Shown piece by piece: positions 8,774 through 15,976 of a stretch of DNA of 64,000 nucleotides. The stretch is from NCBI RefSeq assembly GCF_002113125.1, contig NZ_NEJP01000004.1:248001-312000 (forward strand), read 5' to 3'. The position numbers and the translations under genes are program-made. This DNA comes from Pseudomonas sp. B20(2017). GTDB lineage: Bacteria; Pseudomonadota; Gammaproteobacteria; Pseudomonadales; Pseudomonadaceae. The notes under the pieces are model-generated. The model made no database searches. It saw only the letters and a list, made by a program, of their open reading frames with translations, and was not told the origin of the DNA. The number at the start of each line of letters is the position of its first letter. The first letter of the stretch is position 1.

Positions 8774-9229
8774 CTATTTGAAGCCGTTCTGCCGCCACGC
8801 TTCGTACACGGCCACTGCCACGGTGTTCGACAGGTTCAGGCTGCGGCAGCCTTCTCGCATCGGCAGGCGCAGGCGCTGTTCGCCGGGCAGGGCGTCGAGC
8901 ACTTCCGGCGGCAGGCCACGGCTTTCCGGGCCGAAGATGAACGCATCGCCCGGGACGAACGCGGCATCGTGAAACGGCCGCGAACCCTTGGTGGTGAAGG
9001 CGAACAGCCGTGGGTGGCCGAGGCTTTCCAGGCAGCTGGCGAGGTCGGCGTGGCGCTGCAAAGTGGCATACTCGTGGTAGTCGAGACCGGCGCGGCGCAG
9101 GCGCTTGTCGTCCATCTCGAAGCCCAGCGGTTCGATCAAATGCAGGTGGCAGCCGCTGTTGGCGCACAGCCTGATAACGTTGCCGGTGTTCGGCGGAATT
9201 TCCGGTTGAAAAAGGATGACGTGAAACAT
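8774..9229 (-). CDS. trmL: tRNA (cytidine/uridine-34 2'-O)-methyltransferase
   Basis: The 151-residue SPOUT methyltransferase has the three family motifs: 'EIPPNTGNVIRLCANSG' near the start, 'IFGPESRGLPPEVL' and 'LNLSNTVAVAVYEAWRQ' near the end, which build the knotted SAM site. TrmL methylates the wobble ribose of two tRNA-Leu species. The start is ATG at 9229 with GGAG 7-8 bases upstream. That ATG shares two bases with the ATG of the divergent gene at 9228, so the two genes abut head to head with no room between them. Confidence 0.94.
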   Translation of the reverse strand: MFHVILFQPEIPPNTGNVIRLCANSGCHLHLIEPLGFEMDDKRLRRAGLDYHEYATLQRHADLASCLESLGHPRLFAFTTKGSRPFHDAAFVPGDAFIFGPESRGLPPEVLDALPGEQRLRLPMREGCRSLNLSNTVAVAVYEAWRQNGFK

Positions 9230-9668
9230 GCACGGCTCCGAAGGTAAAGATGACGCGCATTCTACGCCGCAAGCGGATCCGCGTTCGAAACTATTCCCGC
9301 GGGTGATGGCATCGCTGGCGATCGTCGGTGTGATGGTCGGGATGATGATCGGCCGTTTGACCACGCCTGATCCAAGCGTTTTGCAGCAGGTCGAGGTGAT
9401 CGATGGCGGTCTGGCAGTCTGGTTCAACAACGAGCCGAAGCTGCACGGCGAGATCGTCGATGGCAGCATCGCGTTGTTGTTCGAAGCCGAAGGCAACGCG
9501 CAGAAAGGCCAGCTCAAGTTCAACGGCAAGGACGTGAACTGGCGGACGCGGTTGAGTGACGGGGGATTGTTGCTGACGCTGGTGGCGGCGCGGCCGCTGC
9601 AGGGCGACTGGGCCGGCCAGGCGGTCGATGACCGCTGGCGGCTGGAGATCCATCTCCGGGAGCAATAA
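9228..9668 (+). CDS. Small single-pass membrane protein of unknown function
   Basis: The product is 146 residues: a charged N-terminus, one membrane segment at about residues 26-43 ('VMASLAIVGVMVGMMIG') and a soluble remainder of roughly 100 residues that is probably periplasmic, rich in beta-type sequence ('VIDGGLAVWFNNEPKLHGEIVDG', 'WRTRLSDGGLLLTLV'). I recognise no family, though a gene of this type stands at the same place beside ntrC in other pseudomonads. AAGGA 11 bases before the ATG supports the start at 9228; a later ATG at 9306 is possible. Its stop is immediately followed by the 3' end of the antisense small RNA gene. Confidence 0.75.
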   Translation: MHGSEGKDDAHSTPQADPRSKLFPRVMASLAIVGVMVGMMIGRLTTPDPSVLQQVEVIDGGLAVWFNNEPKLHGEIVDGSIALLFEAEGNAQKGQLKFNGKDVNWRTRLSDGGLLLTLVAARPLQGDWAGQAVDDRWRLEIHLREQ

Positions 9669-9878
9669 AAGAGGGAATCCCCGGCCTGCCTGTACCAAGG
9701 TTCCCGAAACGGGCGGGCTCATCGCATTGCGTTCTGAGCCGGTGTAAAGAAGGAACCCCTGACCTGCCTGTATCAAGGGCCCCAAAAGGGTGGACTCATC
9801 GAGTCCGGTGTAAAGAGGGGAATCCCCGGCCTGCCTGTACCAAGGCCCCCGAAAGGGTGGGTGAATCGAATCACCTGT
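9665..9878 (-). ncRNA. nrsZ: NrsZ-type nitrogen-regulated small RNA with three repeated modules
   Basis: Read leftward, the region holds three imperfect copies of one module. The invariant block CCTTGRTACAGGCAGG occurs at 9845-9830, 9778-9763 and 9700-9685 (intervals 67 and 78 bases). Each block is preceded by two hairpins (for example GGACTCGATGAGTCC, then CCC-TTTT-GGG) and followed by GGGGATTCC-type sequence and CTCTTT. A sigma-54 promoter (9903-9888) places the 5' end near 9877, giving a transcript of about 210 nucleotides ending in CCCTCTTTTATT. Published NrsZ of P. aeruginosa lies at the same place beside ntrC, has a similar length, depends on NtrC and RpoN, and is processed into repeated short units. 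The 3' end is estimated. Confidence 0.8.
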
Positions 9879-9887
9879 TGGAGTTAT

Positions 9888-9903
9888 TGCAGGGGGCGTG
9901 CCA
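9888..9903 (-). promoter_or_regulatory. Sigma-54 promoter of nrsZ
   Basis: The minus strand reads TGGCACGCCCCCTGCA, with GG and GC separated by exactly 10 bases. It matches the consensus TGGCAC-N5-TTGC at all but one position. Transcription would start near 9877. Confidence 0.85.
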
Positions 9904-9941
9904 GGTTTTCTCGTTTTGAAACAAAAAAGCCCGGCACAATG

Positions 9942-9976
9942 ACGAAGGCCCCGTAATACGGGGCCTTCGTCTTTTC
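9942..9976 (+). terminator. Strong hairpin terminator between nrsZ and ntrC
   Basis: GACGAAGGCCCCG / CGGGGCCTTCGTC is a 13-bp perfect stem with loop TAATA, followed by TTTT on the plus strand. On the minus strand the same stem follows ntrC, and a TTTTTT run is reached about 15 bases later, so it probably ends ntrC transcription too. Confidence 0.7.
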
Positions 9977-10046
9977 ACAGGGTGGGTTTTTCAGCGGTTT
10001 ACAGTGCAAACCCGAGTCAATGGCCGTGCCCGATTAAGGGTCACGG

Positions 10047-10063
10047 TGCCTTGCGGCGGTGCA
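10047..10063 (-). promoter_or_regulatory. Possible NtrC-binding site upstream of nrsZ
   Basis: TGCCTTGCGGCGGTGCA has a perfect right half (GGTGCA) and a partial left half of the TGCACC-N5-GGTGCA consensus. It lies about 145-160 bases upstream of the nrsZ sigma-54 promoter, a normal enhancer distance. Confidence 0.4.
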
Positions 10064-10078
10064 GGTTTGCGCTGAATT

Positions 10079-11515
10079 TCAGCCCTCATCGCCCTCGTCG
10101 TCATCCCCGCCATCGACCTTCATGCCGAGTTCCTTGATCTTGCGAGTCAAGGTGTTCCGGCCCCATCCCAGCAGTACGGCAGCGTCGCGACGACGTCCGG
10201 CGGTGTGCTTCAAGGCGGTCTCGATCATGATCCGCTCGAACGCCGGCACCGCGCTGTCGAGCAGGCTCGACTGACCGCGTGCCAGGGCCTGATCGGCCCA
10301 CTGGCGCAGCGCCTGTTCCCAGTTGGTCACCGGCGCCGAGTCCTGTGGCAGGCTCAGCAGTTCCGGCGGCAGGTCGCTGATGTGCACCTCGCGCCCGGAC
10401 GCCATCACGGTGATCCAGCGGCAGGTGTTTTCCAGCTGGCGCACGTTGCCCGGCCATGGCAGGTTTTTCAGGTATTCCTCGGTCTCGCTTTTCAGCAGCT
10501 TCGGCTCCACCGCCAGTTCTTGTGCGGCGCGGCTGAGGAAGTGCTTGGCCAGGGTCGGGATGTCTTCGCGACGGTCCGACAAGCGCGGGATATGGATGCG
10601 GATCACGTTGAGGCGGTGGAACAAGTCCTCACGGAATTTCCCGGCGTGAACCAGGGTTTCCAGATTCTGGTGGGTCGCCGCGATGATCCGTACATCGACC
10701 TTGACCGGCACATGCCCGCCAACGCGATAGAACTCGCCATCGGCCAGCACCCGCAGCAGTCGGGTCTGGGTGTCTGCCGGCATGTCGCCGATTTCATCGA
10801 GGAACAGCGTGCCGCCGTCGGCTTGTTCGAAACGCCCGCGACGCAGGTTGGCCGCGCCGGTGAAGGCGCCTTTCTCGTGGCCGAACAGCTCGGATTCCAT
10901 CAGGTCTTTCGGGATCGCCGCCATGTTCAGCGCGATGAACGGCGAGGCCGCTCTTGGGCTGTGGCGGTGCAGGGCGTGAGCCACCAGTTCTTTACCGGTG
11001 CCAGATTCGCCGTTGATCAGCACGGTGATGTTGGAATGGCTCAAGCGCCCGATAGCGCGAAACACTTCCTGCATCGCCGGCGCTTCGCCGATGATTTCCG
11101 GAGTGCGGGTCAGGGTCGGTGCGACTTCCAGGCCCTGTTGTTCCTGGGCGTGCTGATTGGCGCGCTTGACCAGCGACACCGCTTCGTCGACGTCGAACGG
11201 CTTGGGCAGGTACTCGAACGCGCCGCCCTGATAGGAGGCGACAGCGCTGTCCAGATCGGAGTGAGCGGTCATGATGATCACCGGCAGCCGCGGGTGCTGC
11301 TCGCGGATCCGCGCCAGCAGGTCCAGGCCGCTGGCACCGGGCATGCGGATATCGGAGATGATCACGTCCGGCTGCTGGCGCGCGAGGCGGCTCATCACGC
11401 CATCGGCACTGTCGAAGCTCTGGGTGGTCATGCCTTCCTGTTGCAGGGCTTTTTCCAGAACCCAACGGATAGAACGGTCGTCATCGACGATCCACACGGT
11501 TTCACTACGGCTCAT
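10079..11515 (-). CDS. ntrC: Nitrogen regulation response regulator NtrC (NR(I))
   Basis: The 478-residue sigma-54 activator has three domains: a receiver (residues 1-120; phosphorylated Asp55 in 'ISDIRMPG', Lys105 in 'LPKPF'), an AAA+ domain (about 140-375; Walker A 'GESGTGKE' 169-176, sigma-54 contact loop 'GAFTGA' 216-221, 'FLDEIGDMP') and a Fis-type helix-turn-helix at the C-terminus ('AVLLGWGRNTLTRKIKELGM'). Phosphorylated by NtrB under nitrogen limitation, it activates glnA and many transport and catabolic genes. Its ATG overlaps the stop of ntrB by four bases (ATGA), so the two are translationally coupled. Its likely targets nrsZ, glnA and ntrBC itself lie in this window. Confidence 0.97.
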   Translation of the reverse strand: MSRSETVWIVDDDRSIRWVLEKALQQEGMTTQSFDSADGVMSRLARQQPDVIISDIRMPGASGLDLLARIREQHPRLPVIIMTAHSDLDSAVASYQGGAFEYLPKPFDVDEAVSLVKRANQHAQEQQGLEVAPTLTRTPEIIGEAPAMQEVFRAIGRLSHSNITVLINGESGTGKELVAHALHRHSPRAASPFIALNMAAIPKDLMESELFGHEKGAFTGAANLRRGRFEQADGGTLFLDEIGDMPADTQTRLLRVLADGEFYRVGGHVPVKVDVRIIAATHQNLETLVHAGKFREDLFHRLNVIRIHIPRLSDRREDIPTLAKHFLSRAAQELAVEPKLLKSETEEYLKNLPWPGNVRQLENTCRWITVMASGREVHISDLPPELLSLPQDSAPVTNWEQALRQWADQALARGQSSLLDSAVPAFERIMIETALKHTAGRRRDAAVLLGWGRNTLTRKIKELGMKVDGGDDDEGDEG

Positions 11516-12597
11516 GTCGATGTGGCTCCTTGTTCCAGTGGCAGAAAGATCGAAAACGTGGTGTGGCCGGGGTGGCTGTCACACTCGATCAGGCCCTGGT
11601 GCTGGCTGATGATGTTCTGGGTGATGGCCAGGCCCAGTCCGGTACCGTCCGGACGGCCGCTGACCATGGGAAAGAAGATGGTTTCCTGGAGTTCCGCCGG
11701 AATGCCGGGGCCGTTGTCGATGATCTCGATTTTGGTCACCAGGCGATGGCGGACGTGGCCAATGGTGAATTGGCGCATGGTGCGAGAGCGCAAAGTGATG
11801 CGGCCCAGACGCAGTTCGTTCTGGCTGCTGATGGCCTGCATCGCATTGCGCACAATGTTCAGCACCGCCTGAATCATTTGTTCGCGATCGATCAGGACGT
11901 CGGGGATGCTCGGGTCGTAATCGCGCACCAGGGTGATGCAGCCCTGGCTTTCGGCCTCGACCAGTTGGCAGACGCGCTCCAGCACTTCGTGGACGTTGCA
12001 CAGGGCCAGCGACGGCAGTTTGTTCGAACCGAGCATGCGGTCGACCAGATTACGCAGGCGGTCGGCTTCTTCGATAATCACGTTGGTATAGTCGCGCAGG
12101 CTGTCTTCCGGCAGCTCCCGGGCCAGCAACTGCGCGGCACCGCGGATGCCGCCCAGCGGGTTCTTGATCTCGTGGGCCAGGCCGCGCACCAGCATCTTGC
12201 TGGTTTCCTGCTTCGACAACTGCGCCTCTTCCTTGGTGATCCGCAGCAAGCGGTCGCGAGGGTGAACCTCCAGCAACAGTAGGGTCGCGCCATTGCTGAG
12301 AATTGGCGTCACCGCGTAATCGACGGTCAGGGTCTGGCCGGTAAGGGCGGTGAGCATCGCTTCGCGCTTGGTGAACGGGTGCGCCTGCTCCACCGCCTGG
12401 CGCAACGAGTTGAGCGCTTCGGTGGACTCGGTGAACAGTTCGCTGATGAACTGCCCATGGCTACGCTGACCGCTGATGGCCAGCAGCATCTCCGCCGCCG
12501 GGTTCATGTACTCGAGGCGCAATTCGCTGTCGAGCAGGATGGTGGCGGTGGTCAGGTTGTCGAGTAGCAAGCGATGCAGTGCGTCACTGATGGTCAT
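11512..12597 (-). CDS. ntrB: Nitrogen-sensing histidine kinase/phosphatase NtrB (NR(II))
   Basis: From ATG at 12597 the protein has 361 residues: an N-terminal PAS domain (about 5-115), a dimerization/phosphotransfer helix with His142 in 'GLAHEIKNPLGGIRG', and an ATPase domain ('VLNIVRNAMQA' N-box, 'IDNGPGIP' G1, 'SGRPDGTGLGLAI' G2). It has no membrane segment, as expected for the cytoplasmic kinase controlled by PII protein. The frame is open well upstream, but GAGG before 12597 and the 'MTISDALHRLLLDN' start fit the family. It forms an operon with ntrC. Confidence 0.96.
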   Translation of the reverse strand: MTISDALHRLLLDNLTTATILLDSELRLEYMNPAAEMLLAISGQRSHGQFISELFTESTEALNSLRQAVEQAHPFTKREAMLTALTGQTLTVDYAVTPILSNGATLLLLEVHPRDRLLRITKEEAQLSKQETSKMLVRGLAHEIKNPLGGIRGAAQLLARELPEDSLRDYTNVIIEEADRLRNLVDRMLGSNKLPSLALCNVHEVLERVCQLVEAESQGCITLVRDYDPSIPDVLIDREQMIQAVLNIVRNAMQAISSQNELRLGRITLRSRTMRQFTIGHVRHRLVTKIEIIDNGPGIPAELQETIFFPMVSGRPDGTGLGLAITQNIISQHQGLIECDSHPGHTTFSIFLPLEQGATST

Positions 12598-12653
12598 GAG
12601 GACCTCTTTTGGAGCATGGCGCGCGCAGGGATACAGCGCTGATGCGAGGAAAA

Positions 12654-12669
12654 TGCAAAAACCAAACCA
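12654..12669 (-). promoter_or_regulatory. Possible sigma-54 promoter of ntrBC
   Basis: The minus strand reads TGGTTTGGTTTTTGCA: GG and GC are 10 bases apart and the -12 element TTGC is perfect, but the -24 element departs from TGGCAC. It is 57 bases before the ntrB start and has an NtrC-type site 127 bases further upstream. Confidence 0.5.
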
Positions 12670-12795
12670 AGGCTCCGAAAAGAAGCGTTCAACCCCTGAA
12701 ACGGGCGTTTGACGCTCGTTTGCGTGGCAGTCAGACCGCTCTGGCGGGTACTTTCGAACCAAAATGGGTTGGAATGTGAGTACGGTGCAGTGTGT

Positions 12796-12811
12796 TGCAC
12801 CAATATAGTGC
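12796..12811 (-). promoter_or_regulatory. NtrC-binding site upstream of ntrB
   Basis: TGCACCAATATAGTGC has GCAC and GTGC separated by 7 bases, matching the NtrC dyad consensus. It lies about 200 bases before the ntrB start and 15 bases after the stop of the upstream gene, pointing to autoregulation. Confidence 0.65.
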
Positions 12812-12827
12812 GCAAAGCTGAACAGCA

Positions 12828-13451
12828 TCAGAAGAAACGTAGGAAAGGATTTTTCGGTTCGGCGGGTTTGTCTTTCAGCGGGCATTCCGGGCGCACGCCA
12901 TAGTCGGCGCTGACGCAGGGTTTGACCTGGCGTTTCTGTGCCAGGGAAATGCGTTGCATGTGGAACGGCTGGTTGGCGGTTTTCTCCACGGTTCGGCCCT
13001 GAGCGTCGAGGATCTCGACCGACAGGTTGTGGCTGCCGCGATCGATATTGTTCAGCGGGAACACCGGACTCAAGCCGGGTTCGCCGACGGCTTTGCCATC
13101 CAGCAGCAGGCGATAAAGATGACCTCTTTGCAGGCCCGGCTCGCTGGTGACGCTGACGATCAGCTCGCCGGCGCTGCTGCGAATGGTCGCGTCCGGCTCG
13201 GGGATCAGCACGCGCAGCATGTCGTAGTGGAACAGCGGCGGTTCTGCTGATTTCTTCGAAGGTGTAACCGGCGCGGCACCGGTCGGGTTCGAGGCCATGC
13301 GATTGCTGGTGGCCAGTGGCACACGCTTGGCGTTGCCCCGCGGTTGATCGGTATAAACGCGATTACCCTGTGCGTCGATGTAAGTGAACACCTCGGCGGA
13401 CGCGCCGAGCGCGATCAACAACAGGCACAAGGCAATCAATCCTCGCGTCAT
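12828..13451 (-). CDS. DUF4124 domain envelope protein
   Basis: The 207-residue protein has a signal peptide (MTRGLIALCLLLIALGASA), then the short DUF4124 motif ('VFTYIDAQGNRVYTDQP', residues 21-38), a linker, and a beta-sandwich-like domain ('VLIPEPDATIRSSAGELIVSV', 'RLLLDGKAVGEP', 'NNIDRGSHNLSVEILDAQGR'), followed by a basic Pro-rich tail. It overlaps the preceding DUF4124 gene by four bases and lies between glnA and ntrB, a conserved Pseudomonas arrangement. The two paired proteins are paralogues. A periplasmic location is clear, but no function is established; any link to nitrogen control rests only on position. Confidence 0.85.
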   Translation of the reverse strand: MTRGLIALCLLLIALGASAEVFTYIDAQGNRVYTDQPRGNAKRVPLATSNRMASNPTGAAPVTPSKKSAEPPLFHYDMLRVLIPEPDATIRSSAGELIVSVTSEPGLQRGHLYRLLLDGKAVGEPGLSPVFPLNNIDRGSHNLSVEILDAQGRTVEKTANQPFHMQRISLAQKRQVKPCVSADYGVRPECPLKDKPAEPKNPFLRFF

Positions 13452-13957
13452 GGCTTGTGCACCCGCTGCACGGTGACCACCACCGCAGGACTCTGCTGAA
13501 TGATCGCCTCGCCATTGATCACCTGTACTGCGAGCCGATGTTCGCCCCGGTCAACGTTCACCAGTTGCAGGATCGGCACGTTGCTCAGTTGGCCATAAGG
13601 CGCGTCGTCCAGCAGCAGACGCAATTGATGCGGCGGTTGCAGGCGCGGTTTGATCAGCACGCTGACGGTGAAGGTGCCGTTGTTGGCGCGCAGGGCTTCC
13701 TCGGTGGGCAGGCCGGTCAGCTCCAGCACTTCATAAGCATTGCGCGCAGGCTCACGAGTGGCCGTATCTGACGACGGCGCATTCGGTGCCTGAGGCTGGA
13801 CGCTGTTGAGCGGCGGCAGCTCCACCGACTGTGCCTGCACGCCGTCCGGCGCATGATCGCTGTACACCGTGTTGCCGCTGGCGTCGGTGTACTTGTAGAT
13901 CTGTGCGGCGACGGGCAGGGCGATCAGCAGCAAAATATAGAGAAGGGTGCGACCCAT
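13448..13957 (-). CDS. DUF4124 domain envelope protein (paralogue)
   Basis: From ATG at 13957 the protein has 169 residues, with a signal peptide (MGRTLLYILLLIALPVAAQ), DUF4124 motif 'IYKYTDASGNTVYSDHAPDG', and the same kind of C-terminal beta domain as the next gene ('FTVSVLIKPRLQPPHQLRLLLDD', 'LVNVDRGEHRLAVQVING'). The frame is open for 33 further codons, but these do not look coding. It is the first gene of a two-gene unit (ATGA overlap). The function is unknown. Confidence 0.85.
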   Translation of the reverse strand: MGRTLLYILLLIALPVAAQIYKYTDASGNTVYSDHAPDGVQAQSVELPPLNSVQPQAPNAPSSDTATREPARNAYEVLELTGLPTEEALRANNGTFTVSVLIKPRLQPPHQLRLLLDDAPYGQLSNVPILQLVNVDRGEHRLAVQVINGEAIIQQSPAVVVTVQRVHKP

Positions 13958-14062
13958 GAAATCGACCGAAAACGAAAACGATGGGTTGCAGCATAGGCCA
14001 GTCGCGGCGGTTGGCCCAACTTGCTGCACATCCAGAAATGTATTCAAGCACCACAAGTCCCT

Positions 14063-14149
14063 GTGGGAGCGGGCTTGCTCGCGAAGGCGTCGTATCAGTC
14101 AGCATCATCTCCAATGATCCGCCGCTTTCGCGAGCAAGCCCGTTCCCAC
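14063..14149. repeat. REPIN upstream of the DUF4124 pair
   Basis: GTGGGAGCGGGCTTGCTCGCGAA at 14063-14085 faces a slightly diverged inverse (CCGTTCCCAC end) finishing at 14149. It separates the glnA terminator from the DUF4124 genes. Confidence 0.9.
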
Positions 14150-14181
14150 AGGGTGGTGCATCGTCAACAAATTCCGGCCAA

Positions 14182-14213
14182 TAAAAAAGGCCTCCCGAAG
14201 GAGGCCTCTTTTT
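14182..14213 (-). terminator. glnA terminator (works in both directions by sequence)
   Basis: AGGCCTCC-CGAA-GGAGGCCT is flanked by AAAAAA on one side and CTTTTTG on the other. On the minus strand it ends glnA, 30 bases after the stop codon. Confidence 0.85.
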
Positions 14214-14242
14214 GTCACGCCGCGTAGCGCGGCGCTACCGGA

Positions 14243-15649
14243 TCAGCAGCTGTAGTACAGCTCATATTCCAGTGGGTGTACGAAGGTGCGGACCTTGATT
14301 TCTTCTTCGGATTTCAGCGCGATGTAAGCGTCGATGAAGTCGTCGGAGAACACCCCGCCCTTGGTCAGGAACGCACGGCCCTTGTCCAGCTCTTCCAGGG
14401 CTTCTTTCAGGCTGCCGCAGACTTGCGGGATCTCTTTCGCCTCTTCAGGCGGCAGGTCGTACAGGTTTTTGTCGGCAGCATCGCCTGGGTGGATCTTGTT
14501 CTGGATACCGTCCAGACCGGCCATCAGCAGTGCTGCGAAAGCCAGGTACGGGTTGGCAGCCGGATCCGGGAAACGGGCTTCGATACGACGGCCTTTAGGG
14601 CTGTTGACGTAAGGAATACGGATCGAGGCGGAACGGTTGCGAGCCGAGTAGGCCAGCATCACCGGAGCTTCGAAACCTGGCACCAGACGCTTGTAGGAGT
14701 TGGTGGAAGGGTTGGTGAAGCCGTTCAGGGCCTTACCGTGCTTGATGATGCCGCCGATGAAGTACAGGGCGGTGTCGGACAGGCCGGCATAACCTTCACC
14801 TGCGAAGGTGTTCTTGCCATCTTTGGAGATGGACATGTGAACGTGCATGCCCGAACCGTTGTCGCCGTACAGAGGCTTCGGCATGAAGGTCGCGGTGCGG
14901 CCGTAAGCGTCGGCAACGTTGTGTACAACGTACTTCAGGGTCTGGGTTTCGTCGGCTTTCTTCACCAGAGTGTTGAACTTGACGCCGATTTCGTTCTGGC
15001 CGGCAGTCGCCACTTCGTGGTGGTGAACTTCAACGGTCAGGCCCATTTCTTCCAGTGCGTTGCACATGGAGGTGCGGATTTCGTGGTCGTGGTCGAACGG
15101 CGGAACCGGGAAGTAGCCGCCTTTCACGCCTGGACGGTGGCCTTTGTTGCCGCCTTCCACGTCCTGGTCGGACATCCACGAGCCTTGCTCGGAGTAGATC
15201 TTGAACATCGAACCGGAGATGTCGGACTTGAACTTCACTTCGTCGAAGATGAAGAATTCAGGCTCTGGACCGGCGAATACGGTGTCACCGATACCGGTGG
15301 TCTTCAGGTATTCCTCGGCGCGGCGGGCGATGGCGCGCGGGTCGCGATCGTAACCTTGCATGGTCGAAGGTTCGATGATGTCGCAGACCAGGATCAGGGT
15401 CGGCTCTTCGGTGAACGGGTCCAGAACGGCGGTTTCGTCGTCCGGCAGCAGGATCATGTCGGAGGCTTCGATGCCTTTCCAGCCAGCGATGGAGGAACCG
15501 TCGAACATCTTGCCAACTTCGAAGAAGTCGTCTTCCAGCGCATCGCGAGCCGGCATGGTCACGTGGTGCTGAGTGCCTTTGGTGTCCGTGAAGCGCAGAT
15601 CAATCCACTTGACGTCATGATCTTTGATGAGTTGAACCGACTTCGACAT
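14243..15649 (-). CDS. glnA: Glutamine synthetase type I
   Basis: The 468-residue enzyme makes glutamine from glutamate, ammonia and ATP. Family blocks are intact: '[17 protein letters not shown]' (residues about 49-65), 'FGPEPEFF'-type '[12 protein letters not shown]', 'HVHMSI', '[12 protein letters not shown]', the ATP/glutamate loop 'NRSASIRIP', and '[14 protein letters not shown]', whose Tyr is the adenylylation site used by GlnE. It is monocistronic, with a sigma-54 promoter about 100 bases upstream and its own terminator. Together with ntrBC it forms the core nitrogen assimilation switch. Confidence 0.98.
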   Translation of the reverse strand: MSKSVQLIKDHDVKWIDLRFTDTKGTQHHVTMPARDALEDDFFEVGKMFDGSSIAGWKGIEASDMILLPDDETAVLDPFTEEPTLILVCDIIEPSTMQGYDRDPRAIARRAEEYLKTTGIGDTVFAGPEPEFFIFDEVKFKSDISGSMFKIYSEQGSWMSDQDVEGGNKGHRPGVKGGYFPVPPFDHDHEIRTSMCNALEEMGLTVEVHHHEVATAGQNEIGVKFNTLVKKADETQTLKYVVHNVADAYGRTATFMPKPLYGDNGSGMHVHMSISKDGKNTFAGEGYAGLSDTALYFIGGIIKHGKALNGFTNPSTNSYKRLVPGFEAPVMLAYSARNRSASIRIPYVNSPKGRRIEARFPDPAANPYLAFAALLMAGLDGIQNKIHPGDAADKNLYDLPPEEAKEIPQVCGSLKEALEELDKGRAFLTKGGVFSDDFIDAYIALKSEEEIKVRTFVHPLEYELYYSC

Positions 15650-15745
15650 AGTGTCCTCCGGGTGAATTAGGGCGGGTAGTGGATGCCCTTAATAGTGGTG
15701 ATGCCGGCGCGAATACTCTGCCAAGGCAACCTGCCTCACAAGGGA

Positions 15746-15760
15746 GCAAATTGCATGCCA
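15746..15760 (-). promoter_or_regulatory. Sigma-54 promoter of glnA
   Basis: The minus strand reads TGGCATGCAATTTGC, with GG and GC 10 bases apart and matching TGGCAY-N5-TTGC. The predicted start is near 15733, leaving an untranslated leader of about 84 bases. Confidence 0.85.
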
Positions 15761-15864
15761 GTGCCCCAGCATGGGTTTTTTGCCCCAAATTCACGCTTCT
15801 GAAGGTCGAAAGCGCCTTAAAGGCGAAAATCTCGCCCTTTAATGTAGCGCTCAAATAGAAAAAT

Positions 15865-15879
15865 GACCCGTTTTGGTGC
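15865..15879 (+). promoter_or_regulatory. Possible NtrC-binding site upstream of glnA
   Basis: GACCCGTTTTGGTGC agrees with GCACY-N4-TGGTGC except at two left-half positions. It lies about 105-119 bases above the glnA -24 element. Confidence 0.45.
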
Positions 15880-15928
15880 GAGCAAAACCTTCTGCACATT
15901 AACTGGTTAAACCTTGAGCAATTTCCGC

Positions 15929-15934
15929 TATAAT
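15929..15934 (+). promoter_or_regulatory. -10 element of the thiI promoter
   Basis: A perfect TATAAT lies 43 bases before the thiI start. The matching -35 is weak (GGTTAA near 15906). No other promoter-like element is closer. Confidence 0.5.
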
Positions 15935-15976
15935 CCGCGCCCCCCTTTTTCGGCTGGCCCTGCGCGCGCTGTTTTC

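Noticed and set aside
9665..9878. CRISPR-like array suggested by three evenly spaced repeats
   Set aside because: Only three units, each mostly paired into hairpins, with intervals of 67 and 78 bases, no cas genes and a sigma-54 promoter: an sRNA, not CRISPR.
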